From: Bryobacterales bacterium
Lineage (GTDB): Bacteria; Acidobacteriota; Terriglobia; Bryobacterales; UBA6623
Direction of reading: 5' to 3'
Length of the DNA stretch: 54,188 nt
NCBI GenBank assembly: GCA_026713545.1
Contig: JAPOOG010000069.1
Location: 1 to 54,188 of the forward strand
Part shown: positions 1 through 7,882 of the stretch, in pieces
Layout: each line of letters opens with the position of its first letter
Position numbering within the stretch: the first letter of the stretch is position 1
Translations under genes and position numbers: made by a program
Notes under the pieces: generated by a model
The model's database searches: none
The model's input: the letters and a program-made list of their open reading frames with translations, nothing else
What the model was told of the DNA's origin: nothing

Positions 1-105
1 ATACAAGATGGCGTTCAGAACCGTGAGATTCGACAGGCTCACGTTACCGCGCTGGCGCGGCAGCACGGGCTCGATACGGCGGTATTGCTCCTCGGTGATC
101 TCCAT
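1..105 (-). CDS. IS5-family transposase, N-terminal fragment
   Basis: Thirty-five codons are visible, beginning MEITEEQYRRIEPVLPRQRG, the usual start of short IS5/IS427-type transposases (DUF4096-like N-terminal domain that binds the IS ends). The reading frame runs off the window edge. The start is the ATG at 105. A TATAAT box at 111-116 lies five bases upstream and there is no clear ribosome binding site, so the message may be leaderless. The DDE catalytic residues lie outside the visible part. The fragment at 54012-54188 is the C-terminus of the same protein type, probably from another copy. Confidence 0.85.
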   Translation of the reverse strand, partial: MEITEEQYRRIEPVLPRQRGNVSLSNLTVLNAILY

Positions 106-144
106 GCCCTATTATAAAACATTCTTGCAGGTTAGTGTTAACAG
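1..144 (-). mobile_element. IS5-family insertion sequence, right end (truncated by window edge)
   Basis: The element ends at a 14-bp terminal repeat at 131-144, which read inward is CTGTTAACACTAAC. The same 14 bp occur in opposite orientation at 54003-54016, beside the C-terminal part of the same kind of transposase, so they are the two ends of one IS type. Only the transposase 5' end is inside the window. The sequence just outside (gaacta) cannot be matched to a target duplication because the other end of this copy is not visible. Confidence 0.85.
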
Positions 145-195
145 GAACTAGCTAGCCCAGTCGGTCGCAAACAGCGAACGCAAATCCGAAATAGC

Positions 196-312
196 CTAGG
201 GGAGCGTGCCCGAGCATGTCAGCCCCAGGTACGTTGCCGCCCGAGTCGCACCTACGTAAAGGAACTTGTCGAACAGATCCGGATACCATTCCGCTAACCA
301 GCCTTTCTCACC
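196..312 (-). pseudogene. remnant of a UvrD/Rep-type DNA helicase C-terminus
   Basis: The last 38 codons before the TAG at 196-198 encode a segment containing DKFLYVGATRAATYLGLT. This matches superfamily 1 helicase motif VI, where the YVxxTRA arginine contacts ATP. The reading frame stays open upstream to 552 but stops looking like helicase there, and no Walker A or other helicase motif is present, so this is a 3' relic. It lies next to an IS end, which may explain the loss of the rest. The call rests on one motif and its close flanks. Confidence 0.6.
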
Positions 313-579
313 ACCCGACGGCCGAAGCACGCGAAAAAGGCCGTGTCTCGTGACTCGTGAAAACCATTGGCGGGGGCCTGGTTCGCTCCAAGAAGAAATC
401 TCTGACGGCCAGTGAACCATAAAGGCCGTGTTTCGCGTCTCTTGTTTCGTGACCCGAGGACCAGAGGAGGCAATATGACCGCTACGCCTGCGCGCGCCTT
501 TTTCCTCCGCCCGGCGCGCGCCTCGTACTGACGGCCCTCTCACGCACTTCACCTCGTCGCGTGATGAGACCTGAAGGCT
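313..579. other. non-coding stretch with short degenerate repeats
   Basis: No convincing gene is visible. Two related AT/GC-mixed tracts (around 337-362 and 421-454) share the core aaggccgtgt followed by alternating ctcgtgac / ttcgtgac units, like the degenerate tandem tracts common between genes in some Acidobacteria. The region looks like eroded sequence beside the IS and the helicase relic. Confidence 0.35.
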
Positions 580-670
580 AGTTTTTTCTCCGCTCGTGCG
601 CGGATCATTCGAGCAAGAAACATCCGGATCGGCGTCAAGGCCGCTTGATCCGGAGGATGTTTCAGGTCAG
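580..670. repeat. 91-bp stem-loop repeat, copy A
   Basis: This copy aligns without gaps to 4459-4549, with about 15 differences by eye. Both contain an inverted repeat AAACATCC / GGATGTTT (here extended by GGATC / GATCC) and a second small hairpin, CCGC-GCGG, next to a run of Ts. In both places the element directly follows, or overlaps, the TGA stop of a minus-strand gene. It could be a REP-like mobile element or a 3'-end processing/termination element. No uridine run follows the main stem on the gene strand, so a simple intrinsic terminator is unlikely. Confidence 0.7.
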
Positions 671-671
671 G

Positions 672-1565
672 TCAGATGACACCGCGGCGTCCGCCGCCTC
701 CGGCAAAACGAGGATCGACCAATTCGGGCTGGTCCTTGTGGAACAGCCGCCAACCGTCGTATACGATGTTGCCCACGTAATAGGCGTCACGATTGAGGCT
801 GTGCTTGTCCGGCAGTTCCTGCTTGGCCTTGGGATGCTTGAGCTGGGGATAGAAGAGGAAGTCCATATAGGTAAAGGCCCGGAAATAGCTGCCGTCGAAG
901 GCGATCTCGGAGATCACGTCGGGACACTTGCGTCGCATGACGACAGCCGCTTCCTTGGCGGAGGGATCACCGGACATGCCACTGATCGCCTCCCTGATCT
1001 GCGCCAGCTCGTCGTCGACGGTTTGCCGGCCTTCCTCTTTCCAACGCCGCCTTCGACGCATCAACGCGCCGATCCGGAACCGAGCGAAGAGCAAAATGAT
1101 CGCCGCGGCCAGCGGCTCGATGTAGCGGAAGAAGAAGCCCGACTCCGACCAATTCATCACAACCCACAGAACCCAGTGGGCCAACAGCACCAAGCCGACG
1201 GCGGCCAGCAGGAAACCGGCCAGCGGTTTCGAGCCCATCACGAACCGTTTCCGAAAGGAACGAAGAGATTCCGTGAGACTCTTCAGGGCTTCACCGGCGC
1301 GGGCAGCCGCGTACACGGACTTATCCCAGTCGTAGTGCACGTGCGAGGGAGGGTAATACAGGATCAACAGCTTGTCGGTGGGGATGTCTTTCCCGGAGAA
1401 ACAGCAGTTCATAGGTCTCGGTGACGATCCGAGGGGGGAAAGCTTGCGGATCGTAAGATAACACAAGCGTCTTACCGGACGGCGGTGCGCGGAAGAGCTT
1501 GCCTTCTCAATATAGCGGGATTCCGAATACGGCCACGGCTGCCGTAGCCGGCCTCGCTCGTCCAA
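672..1565 (-). CDS. unknown membrane protein, with two compensating frameshifts
   Basis: I do not recognise the family. The second half shows two probable membrane segments (around 1120-1210 on the DNA), an Arg-rich stretch, and a soluble tail rich in Tyr, Phe and charged residues. From about 1503 to about 1395 the annotated frame reads as low-complexity Ser/Arg/Cys. The neighbouring frame there reads as normal protein (GKLFRAPPSGKTLVLSYDPQ, continuing to TETYELLF) and joins smoothly to sensible sequence on both sides. One base seems missing near 1501-1503 and one extra near 1391-1401. The start is uncertain: a TTG at 1565, just after the stop of the upstream gene and in the same frame. It is probably co-transcribed with that gene. 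Confidence 0.55.
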   Translation of the reverse strand: MDERGRLRQPWPYSESRYIEKASSSAHRRPVRRLCYLTIRKLSPLGSSPRPMNCCFSGKDIPTDKLLILYYPPSHVHYDWDKSVYAAARAGEALKSLTESLRSFRKRFVMGSKPLAGFLLAAVGLVLLAHWVLWVVMNWSESGFFFRYIEPLAAAIILLFARFRIGALMRRRRRWKEEGRQTVDDELAQIREAISGMSGDPSAKEAAVVMRRKCPDVISEIAFDGSYFRAFTYMDFLFYPQLKHPKAKQELPDKHSLNRDAYYVGNIVYDGWRLFHKDQPELVDPRFAGGGGRRGVI

Positions 1566-1604
1566 GCCCGCGAGCAGGCGCTCGCCAACCGCAAGCTCGC
1601 CTGA

Positions 1605-2339
1605 TCAATGCCCCAGAACGCTATAGTTGCCGTCCAGGATGAGGCGAACAGAGACGAACCATCCCAACAAGGCGAATAGCACCCAGGGGGCATTCATGGC
1701 GCCAATGTAGGTGTACATCTCGCTCCTGGTGATACGGCTCTGCCGCTTGGCCACGAAGAAGCTGACCCAGTAGACCGAAGTAGCGTAGGCCCATTGCCAG
1801 AACAGCATGACCCCGAGAATGCCGGCAAGGACCGCCGGCAAGAAATCGACGGTACAGGCCGCGTAAAGGATCAGTGTCGGAACGGGCGTAAGGAAACCGT
1901 TGGCGATATCGACATTGAACCCGAACGTACGCCGATCCGAAAAGGACCCATCGAACAGGGAGTAGATTGCCCAGACATCCGCCCAGAGCGTCGGGGACAA
2001 GATCTGTCTCAACGGCACCCTGGCGAAAAGAAATTCGCCGACCGGAGTGCGGCCGGTTTCCTGTTGCCGTCTGCGCCAATACAGGGTGCGCTTCTCGATA
2101 TAGTCCCGTCGGAGGAACAGACACGCCTCCCAATAGCAAATCAGCAGATTGATTGAGAAAAACAGACTCAGCAGACAATGGATGGCGTTGAGGTTCCCGT
2201 AGACGTAGTAACGAACTCCAATGCCGAGAAGCGCTAGAAGTGCGACCACGAGCGCCGCAAACAGTCCGGCCGGGATGCCGGAACTGTTTTTGGGCGCGCT
2301 TTGGTCCGGGGCGATTCGATCGGGGTTGTAATCACCCAT
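1605..2339 (-). CDS. unknown multi-pass membrane protein
   Basis: A 244-residue protein with a short polar N-terminus (about 20 residues) and roughly five to six hydrophobic segments, including one near residues 25-45, a second around 53-75 and a pair around 155-195. Aromatic residues are frequent in the helices. I recognise no family motif. The start is the ATG at 2339. It is followed by the frameshifted membrane gene at 672-1565, and the two probably form one transcription unit and may work together. Confidence 0.6.
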   Translation of the reverse strand: MGDYNPDRIAPDQSAPKNSSGIPAGLFAALVVALLALLGIGVRYYVYGNLNAIHCLLSLFFSINLLICYWEACLFLRRDYIEKRTLYWRRRQQETGRTPVGEFLFARVPLRQILSPTLWADVWAIYSLFDGSFSDRRTFGFNVDIANGFLTPVPTLILYAACTVDFLPAVLAGILGVMLFWQWAYATSVYWVSFFVAKRQSRITRSEMYTYIGAMNAPWVLFALLGWFVSVRLILDGNYSVLGH

Positions 2340-2718
2340 GGCTGAAGGTTAGCGCGTTGACGGTAGATCGGCCAAGCCGGGCACCCGGCGGAGCGGAACC
2401 GTCCGATGCCGTCCACGAGTTGCCGGCGCTCGACGGCGGCGGTGAGCAAGCCCACTGAAACGCTGGAACGAGACTGCGAAGCGGAAGGACCGCCAGCGAA
2501 ACGCAGCGAAACCCGCGGCGGGCTTGCCCCAAATGTGTGCAATTTTCGTTTGTCATTGACACCTTAATCACATCCCTCCCGCGCTGCGGCCGGCGACGCA
2601 TGTCGAGTCACGGATCGTGCCGGCCAGTGGACAGCGTCAGGAGTTCCGACCTCGTAGAATGGCATTCACGGTCCTCCAGGTCGGTTGCGGACGGAGGTCG
2701 CCGGAGTGAGCCGCAGAC
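2340..2718. other. 379-bp divergent intergenic region
   Basis: It separates the minus-strand membrane genes from pyruvate kinase. Small frames in it have skewed composition and no recognisable motif. A TAGAAT hexamer at 2653-2658 could be the -10 box of the pyruvate kinase gene, and ggag at about 2702-2705 its ribosome binding site. Nothing else is supported. Confidence 0.35.
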
Positions 2719-4116
2719 GTGCGTTCCACGAAGATCGTCGCCACCCTCGGGCCGGCAACTCGCGCCCGTGCAACCGTCGACGCATTGCTCGCCGCTGGGG
2801 TCGACGTTTTCCGGATCAACGCTTCGCACGGCTCGCGTGACGAGCGACGGCGCATGGTGGACGAGGTACGCGCGAGCGCCGCCCGGGCCGGACGGATCGT
2901 GGCGGTGCTCCAGGACCTCGCGGGCCCGAAGATCCGGATCGGACCGCTGGCCGATCCGGCTGGAGTGCTGCTGGAGACGGGGGGCCGCCTCCGAATCGCG
3001 GTCGGAGACTTCGCCGGCGACGCCGCCCGAGTGTCGACCTCGTGCGCCCCACTGGCGGCCGCCCTGCATGGCGGCGAGACACTCCTGCTCGACGACGGCC
3101 GGATCGCACTGCAGGTCGTCGAAAGTGACGGGGCGGAGATCGTCACACGGGTCGAGCACGGCGGCGTTCTCGGTCCCAGGAAGGGAATCAACGCACCCGG
3201 CGTCGAGATCCCGATGTCGGCGGTTACCGTTGCCGACGCCGGTGAGATCGAGGCTGCCGTGTCGATGGGAATCGACTTCGTGGGGGTTAGCTTCGTGCAA
3301 AGCGGAGACGACCTGCGGCGGGCTCGCGAGATGGCTTCCGGGCGCGGCGGAACAGGGATCGGGATGGTGGCGAAGATAGAACGCCCTCAGGCCCTCGCCC
3401 GGTTCGACGACATCCTTAGCGAGGCCGACGCGATCATGGTGGCACGCGGCGATCTCGGCCTGGAGATCCCGCTCGAGCACGTACCGCGTGTCCAAAAGGA
3501 CCTGACGCGGCGCGCCCGTGACGCCGGCGTGCCTGTCATCGTAGCGACACAGGTTCTCGATACGATGCGTCACGAGCCGCGACCGACCCGGGCAGAGGTG
3601 AGCGACGCTGCGAACGCCGTCGACGACGGCGTCGACGCCATCATGCTTGCCGCGGAGACGGCGGTCGGGGCGCATCCTGTGCTCGTGGCGCAGACCCTCG
3701 ATGCGATCCTGCGAGATGCGGAATCGGGGCGGCCGGACCGAATCGTGCCGGGCGATATCGCGGACCGCCACGACCGCGCGCTCTGCGACGCGGCGGTGAC
3801 GCTGGCGGCACGGGCCGGGGCCGCTGCGATCGTGGCGGTGACGCGCAGCGGCGCGACGGCGCGGCTGCTGGCCGCGCTCCGTCCTCCGATTCCGGTGCAC
3901 GCCGTGACCGTCGATGCCAGCGTCGCAAGGCGGTTGACTCTCTGCCGGGGGGTGTCGCCGCTGGTGGTGGAGCCCGGCGCCCTGGCCACCGCGGCGCTCA
4001 CGCCGGAGCTGGCGAGGCGCGGTGTCGTAAACGCAGGCGACGCCGTCGTATTCGCCCGCGTCCACTCGGACCTCGGACTCGCCGACGCGAATTTCGTGGA
4101 ACTGCAGCGGTTCTGA
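2719..4116 (+). CDS. pyk: pyruvate kinase
   Basis: Converts phosphoenolpyruvate and ADP to pyruvate and ATP, the last step of glycolysis, in the cytosol. The 465-residue protein starts at a GTG with the typical sequence RSTKIVATLGPATR, followed by the substrate-binding RINASHG (Arg, Asn and Ser retained). It also has QDLAGPKIRIG, the catalytic VAKIERP lysine, the metal-binding VARGDLGLE and the MLAAETAVG signature. A C-terminal domain of about 120 residues follows. Length and motif order are normal. Its third codon positions are far richer in G+C than those of its neighbours, and it is flanked by a gene relic and repeats, so acquisition from elsewhere is possible. Confidence 0.93.
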   Translation: MRSTKIVATLGPATRARATVDALLAAGVDVFRINASHGSRDERRRMVDEVRASAARAGRIVAVLQDLAGPKIRIGPLADPAGVLLETGGRLRIAVGDFAGDAARVSTSCAPLAAALHGGETLLLDDGRIALQVVESDGAEIVTRVEHGGVLGPRKGINAPGVEIPMSAVTVADAGEIEAAVSMGIDFVGVSFVQSGDDLRRAREMASGRGGTGIGMVAKIERPQALARFDDILSEADAIMVARGDLGLEIPLEHVPRVQKDLTRRARDAGVPVIVATQVLDTMRHEPRPTRAEVSDAANAVDDGVDAIMLAAETAVGAHPVLVAQTLDAILRDAESGRPDRIVPGDIADRHDRALCDAAVTLAARAGAAAIVAVTRSGATARLLAALRPPIPVHAVTVDASVARRLTLCRGVSPLVVEPGALATAALTPELARRGVVNAGDAVVFARVHSDLGLADANFVELQRF

Positions 4117-4458
4117 ACGGGGTCACGAAGGGGGGCCGCCGCATACCGCCCCCAGGTTCCTACGAAGAGTTGTTTCCGCGATTCGCGGAAGATGCGGCAC
4201 AGAGGTCAAGGTCAACAGCGTTCAAAGGAACAGCGTGGAAGCGGAATATTGACGATTGTCTTCGGGCCACTGGTCCAGAATAGCGGCCGCATCTGCCGTT
4301 GGTCGGGATCGTGGTCGTGTTCTTCCTTACCCTGCCTGTGCGGTTTGAACTCGATCAGGCGAACCCCCCGTGCGCTCCTGATAAGGCCGTTCGAGAGTCC
4401 GTCAGAGCCATCCTGAAGCCACCCTGCATTACTCGCCGCGTCGCGAGAAATGCAGGAC
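4117..4458. other. gene-poor region with a DUF368 relic
   Basis: Between pyruvate kinase and the antiporter there is no intact gene. It contains the DUF368 5'-end relic (about 4180-4255). After that comes a stretch around 4297-4420 that reads on the plus strand as a hydrophobic segment plus a polar tail, without a recognisable family. A small hairpin, TCCGCG-ATT-CGCGGA, lies at 4176-4190. Confidence 0.4.
4180..4255 (-). pseudogene. relic of a DUF368 gene 5' end
   Basis: The stretch from tgcggcacagaggtc (4193) to about 4253 aligns without gaps to 6743-6803, which covers the upstream region, start codon and first codons of the intact DUF368 gene. Most differences in the part nearest the start are transitions. 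The start ATG has become ACG (cat to cgt on the plus strand at 4233-4235), and the frame is closed soon after by stops. Similarity fades past about 25 codons. This looks like a decayed second copy whose body was lost, perhaps when the pyruvate kinase segment arrived. Confidence 0.55.
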
Positions 4459-4549
4459 AGTTTTTCCTCCGCCCGTGCGCGGATCATTCAAGCTGAAAAC
4501 ATCCGGGCTTGTATCAACGCCGCTTGATCAGGGGGATGTTTCAGGTCAG
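4459..4549. repeat. 91-bp stem-loop repeat, copy B
   Basis: Diverged copy of 580-670, of identical length, keeping the AAACATCC / GGATGTTT arms and the CCGC-GCGG mini-hairpin beside a T run. Its right edge overlaps the TGA stop (4546-4548) of the antiporter gene, just as copy A abuts the stop of the gene at 672. Between the arms the sequence has drifted more than in the arms, which suggests that the stem matters. Confidence 0.7.
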
Positions 4550-5580
4550 ATCGAGGCCGGAATCAGGTAGCTGACCACCATGTAGACGCCGTAGGCGGTG
4601 AGAAGCACATAGCCGAACGGGCGCTTCATGTAATCGCCAGAAACGAAGATGCCGACTCGAAAGACCAACAGGATGAGCAGCATGATCGGAAACAGCACCT
4701 GGAAGAAGTGGCCGCCGGCGGTGAGACCGCCTGGTGTGACGGCCGCCGCCGCTCCCGCGACAAAGAACACATTGAGAATATCGGCGCCAACGACATTGCC
4801 GACCGCCAACTCACCATGCCCCTTGCGCGCCGCCGTCACCGCCGTAACCAATTCCGGCAATGACGTTCCGAAAGCGACCAGCGTCGCAGCGATAATGCTT
4901 TCCGGTACATGCATCCGCACCGCAACCTCCGTCACCGCCGGGATGAGGATGCGCGCTGAAATGACGACGAGGGCCACCGCGCCGATCAATCTGAGCACGA
5001 TGACCATCGTGGAGCCGCTGGATCCGTGCTCATTGTCTTCGTCACCGACAAGTCCGGCGCCTTCGCCGGCCCACCGAATCGATCTCCAAATGTAGACGGC
5101 GAGTGCGCCCAGAAAAACAAAACCGGCCCACTGACTGAGGTTGCCGCCCGTGCTGAAGACTTCCGCCGGCGAGCTCCAGGGGAAGCTCAGCGCCACCATC
5201 ACTGCCGCGGCGCCGATCTGAATCCATCCTTGACGATTCGTGATCCGGCGATCGAGCTTGAGCGGCGATATCAAGCAAGCCAACCCGAGGATGAGCCCGG
5301 TATCGCAGATGATGGAGCCCACGGCGTTGCCCAACGCCAAGCCCGGCTGACCCTGTATCGCGGCGAACACCGACACAGCCGCCTCCGGGGTCGTCGTCCC
5401 CAGGCTCACAATGGTCGCTCCGATGATCGTCTTCGGAATCCCCGAACGTTTTGAGAGCCGCACTGCCTCGTCCACCAGCAAATCCGCTGCTTTGCCCAAC
5501 ACGAACAAGGACACGGCGATGACGAGGGACAACAGAACGGTCGGCAGGCCGTGCACAAACTGTTCGAGGGCTTCTTCCAT
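4546..5580 (-). CDS. calcium/sodium antiporter, CaCA family (YrbG-like)
   Basis: An inner-membrane cation exchanger of 344 residues and about ten helices. It carries the two inverted alpha repeats that form the ion pathway. The first contains GATIVSLGTTTPEAAVS followed by GNAVGSIICDTG, the second AATLVAFGTSLPELVTA followed by GNVVGADILNV. The Thr/Ser-Pro-Glu ion ligands are present in both. A central loop is acidic (GDEDNEHGSS). The start is the ATG at 5580. The direction of exchange and the true ion (Ca2+/Na+ or H+) cannot be read from sequence. It lies 193 bp downstream of the DUF368 gene, on the same strand. Confidence 0.9.
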   Translation of the reverse strand: MEEALEQFVHGLPTVLLSLVIAVSLFVLGKAADLLVDEAVRLSKRSGIPKTIIGATIVSLGTTTPEAAVSVFAAIQGQPGLALGNAVGSIICDTGLILGLACLISPLKLDRRITNRQGWIQIGAAAVMVALSFPWSSPAEVFSTGGNLSQWAGFVFLGALAVYIWRSIRWAGEGAGLVGDEDNEHGSSGSTMVIVLRLIGAVALVVISARILIPAVTEVAVRMHVPESIIAATLVAFGTSLPELVTAVTAARKGHGELAVGNVVGADILNVFFVAGAAAAVTPGGLTAGGHFFQVLFPIMLLILLVFRVGIFVSGDYMKRPFGYVLLTAYGVYMVVSYLIPASI

Positions 5581-5773
5581 CGTCGAAAGTTCTGTTAGTG
5601 TACCTTTTCCCTTTGACCGGCCCTGCTTACGCCGGTGGCGCCCGTGTCGATCCTCTACTCAGGCGACAGTGCGGCCTGTTTACACCGAAAAGAGCCTGCA
5701 GGTTGCTGCTGCTGCTACAGCGCACCGCATTGATGGTCATCGATCAGCGGAATTCCATTTCTGACGCAGGCTG

Positions 5774-6784
5774 TCAGGGCTCCTGACGGTCTCGTCCGGC
5801 CCAAGCAACCCCTTGTGTAAGTGCAAAACCAGCCAGAACCAGTCCGATCGACGATGCGACCTGCACTGCGGTAGGGTCGAACCGTTCCTGGGGATAATCC
5901 TTCGGATCGATCTTCGCGATGGATTCCGCCGTTACCGGCCGACCCTCGATGACATCGCCGACCTGGGGCTGAAGCCCGTGCTGAAACGGCCACAGGCCGA
6001 GCACCGCCCCGAGCAATAAGCCCAGCAGCACACCGAGGGTCGCTTTTTCGAAGCGGGCCAACAGCATGCGCATCAGATTGCTGATTCCTGCAAGCCCCAG
6101 CCCGACACCGATCGCCAAAGGCGCCAAGACCATCAAGGGTTCGATCATCGGTCGCCAGCCGCCATCGTGTTGCAGGGTCTCGATGATGGTGATCTTGAGT
6201 TGCTCGATGGCCGTCAGCACCGTGAGATAGACCCCGAGAATCAACCACAGGTAGCTCCCGGAGATCCCCGGCAGAATCATCGCCGCCGCGCCGGCGACCC
6301 CGGCCAACAGCATCAAGAAAAAGTGAGAAGACGGCTCGGTCGTGGAAGAGCCGGGCCGTAGTGCTGCCATCGCGGCCATGACCGCGATGCCGCACGCTGT
6401 CCCGATACCCGCGGCTCTTGTAACCGGCTTCAGCAGACGCCAAACTACCGGTACGCCGCCCAACGTAAGCCCGATGAACAGGCTGTACATTACCCAACGG
6501 TGGTCGATGACCAATCCCTTCACCTGACCCGCCAAGGTAATAATGGCAACCCCCGCCGCCGCCACGACCGTCCCCAGCAGCAAGACGGCCGGAGCCCGAA
6601 ACTGCAGCGTGGTGACTTCAGCGATTCCTCTGATGCATTGCGGATACACGCCCGCAGCCAGCAGCATGGTGCCACCCGAAATGCCCGGCACGAGATTCGC
6701 CAGACCCATCAACAAGCCGGCCAGCACCGCTCGCAGAAGCTGCGGCACAGAGGTCTCGGAAAACTGCGTTCGAGGGGACGGCAT
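5774..6784 (-). CDS. DUF368 membrane protein, probable undecaprenyl-phosphate translocase (PopT family)
   Basis: A 336-residue polytopic protein with the family's hallmark motif twice: GLANLVPGISGGTM near residue 30 and AMILPGISGSYL near residue 170. DUF368 proteins were recently shown in Vibrio cholerae and Staphylococcus aureus to return undecaprenyl phosphate across the membrane for cell-wall synthesis; that role here is inferred from family. The ATG at 6784 follows a region that is partly duplicated at 4180-4255. It lies just after the exported DapA-like and D-aminoacylase genes on the same strand, a plausible envelope-related group. Confidence 0.85.
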   Translation of the reverse strand: MPSPRTQFSETSVPQLLRAVLAGLLMGLANLVPGISGGTMLLAAGVYPQCIRGIAEVTTLQFRAPAVLLLGTVVAAAGVAIITLAGQVKGLVIDHRWVMYSLFIGLTLGGVPVVWRLLKPVTRAAGIGTACGIAVMAAMAALRPGSSTTEPSSHFFLMLLAGVAGAAAMILPGISGSYLWLILGVYLTVLTAIEQLKITIIETLQHDGGWRPMIEPLMVLAPLAIGVGLGLAGISNLMRMLLARFEKATLGVLLGLLLGAVLGLWPFQHGLQPQVGDVIEGRPVTAESIAKIDPKDYPQERFDPTAVQVASSIGLVLAGFALTQGVAWAGRDRQEP

Positions 6785-6823
6785 GGAAGCGGAGTGTTGG
6801 CGGTTTATCTGACGCCGCAGTCG

Positions 6824-7786
6824 CTATGAGATCACGCCGACATCTTTGAGGCGGCGGTCCAGTACGTCCCGGGCTCCGGCACCCAGCGCTGTGAGGGGTG
6901 GCCTCAGGTACATCTTCGCCACGCCCATGCGGGCCAGTACATGCTTCATGACAGGGATAATCGGATAGCCCTTCAGCAACGCCACCCGCTGGTTGAGCGT
7001 CTGCTGCGGTTCCGCGGTGTCAGAGCCTTGCTTGTGGGCGTCGATGATCGCCTGCGTTTCCCGCGGGAAGATATTGCCGTTGCCCGTCAGCGCCCCGGCA
7101 CCACCCTGGTCGAGGACACCTGCAATCAGCGCTGAAGCGCCGGTGAATATTCGCAAGTCCGGAAACGCCCGGATATAGGACTCGGTCCACTTCGCCTTAC
7201 CCCAGGAGTCCTTGATGCCCCAAAGCCTGGGGTGCGACGAGAACCGCTGCACCAGCTCCGGCGTGACCGTCACCCCGCTTACCTGCGGGATGTTATAGAG
7301 CAATACAGGAACCTCGGCCCGTTCCAGAACGGGCTCGTAGAATCGCGCCAAGCCCTCCGTCGCGGGTTGGTTGTAATAGAACGGGGGAATGACGAGCAGC
7401 GCGTCAACGCCCTCGGCCTGCGCATGGCCAACGAGGTCGAGCGTATCGTTGATGTTCGACGCACCTGTGTGCGCCAGGACACGCAAGGAGCCCTTGTGCT
7501 TAAGATACGCTTCCAGGGTCCGCTTCCGTTCGAGGGCCGAGAAGGACGCAAACTCTCCGGTCGACCCGTTGACCAGCACGGAACGAATGCCGCTGCCGGA
7601 AAGATGCTCCAGGTAGTCTCGTACGATGCCCTCGTCGATTTGAAGTCTCTTATCGAGCGCCGCCAAGGCCGCGATGATCAAGTGCGGCTCAGTAGTTTCG
7701 GTCACGTTACCCGCCGTCAAGGCGCTCAGGACAGCCGCCGGCGACGCCGCGGCGAAACCAAGAAAGGCCCTTCGATCGAGTGACAT
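6824..7786 (-). CDS. DapA/N-acetylneuraminate lyase family aldolase with Tat-type signal
   Basis: A 320-residue class I aldolase-fold protein. Catalytic features are intact: GSTGE at 74-78, Tyr164 in LLYNIP and the Schiff-base Lys192 in WGIKDSWG. It differs from ordinary cytosolic DapA by an N-terminal extension, SLDRRAFLGFAAASPAAV, which looks like a twin-arginine signal followed by a hydrophobic segment, so it is probably exported folded. The start is the ATG at 7786 with GGAGAGG upstream; an upstream in-frame start (7822) would push the Arg pair further in. The substrate is unknown: pyruvate-dependent cleavage or condensation is likely. It is downstream of a D-aminoacylase lipoprotein, which hints at extracytoplasmic amino-acid or sugar-acid catabolism. 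Confidence 0.8.
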   Translation of the reverse strand: MSLDRRAFLGFAAASPAAVLSALTAGNVTETTEPHLIIAALAALDKRLQIDEGIVRDYLEHLSGSGIRSVLVNGSTGEFASFSALERKRTLEAYLKHKGSLRVLAHTGASNINDTLDLVGHAQAEGVDALLVIPPFYYNQPATEGLARFYEPVLERAEVPVLLYNIPQVSGVTVTPELVQRFSSHPRLWGIKDSWGKAKWTESYIRAFPDLRIFTGASALIAGVLDQGGAGALTGNGNIFPRETQAIIDAHKQGSDTAEPQQTLNQRVALLKGYPIIPVMKHVLARMGVAKMYLRPPLTALGAGARDVLDRRLKDVGVIS

Positions 7787-7882
7787 GCGCCTCTCCATTC
7801 GCCTCGCGGACCATTCTAGCATCGGCTCCTCGAAGCACCTGCCGGCCCTCGAACCAACTCGCCACTTCGGTGATCGCGCGGG

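Noticed and set aside
645..1424. 259-codon plus-strand frame
   Set aside because: Antisense to the membrane gene; includes the 3' repeat and shows no domain.
2608..4065. 485-codon open frame on the minus strand
   Set aside because: It lies opposite pyruvate kinase, has an Arg/His/Pro-rich composition and no motif; it is a by-product of the very high GC third positions of the real gene.
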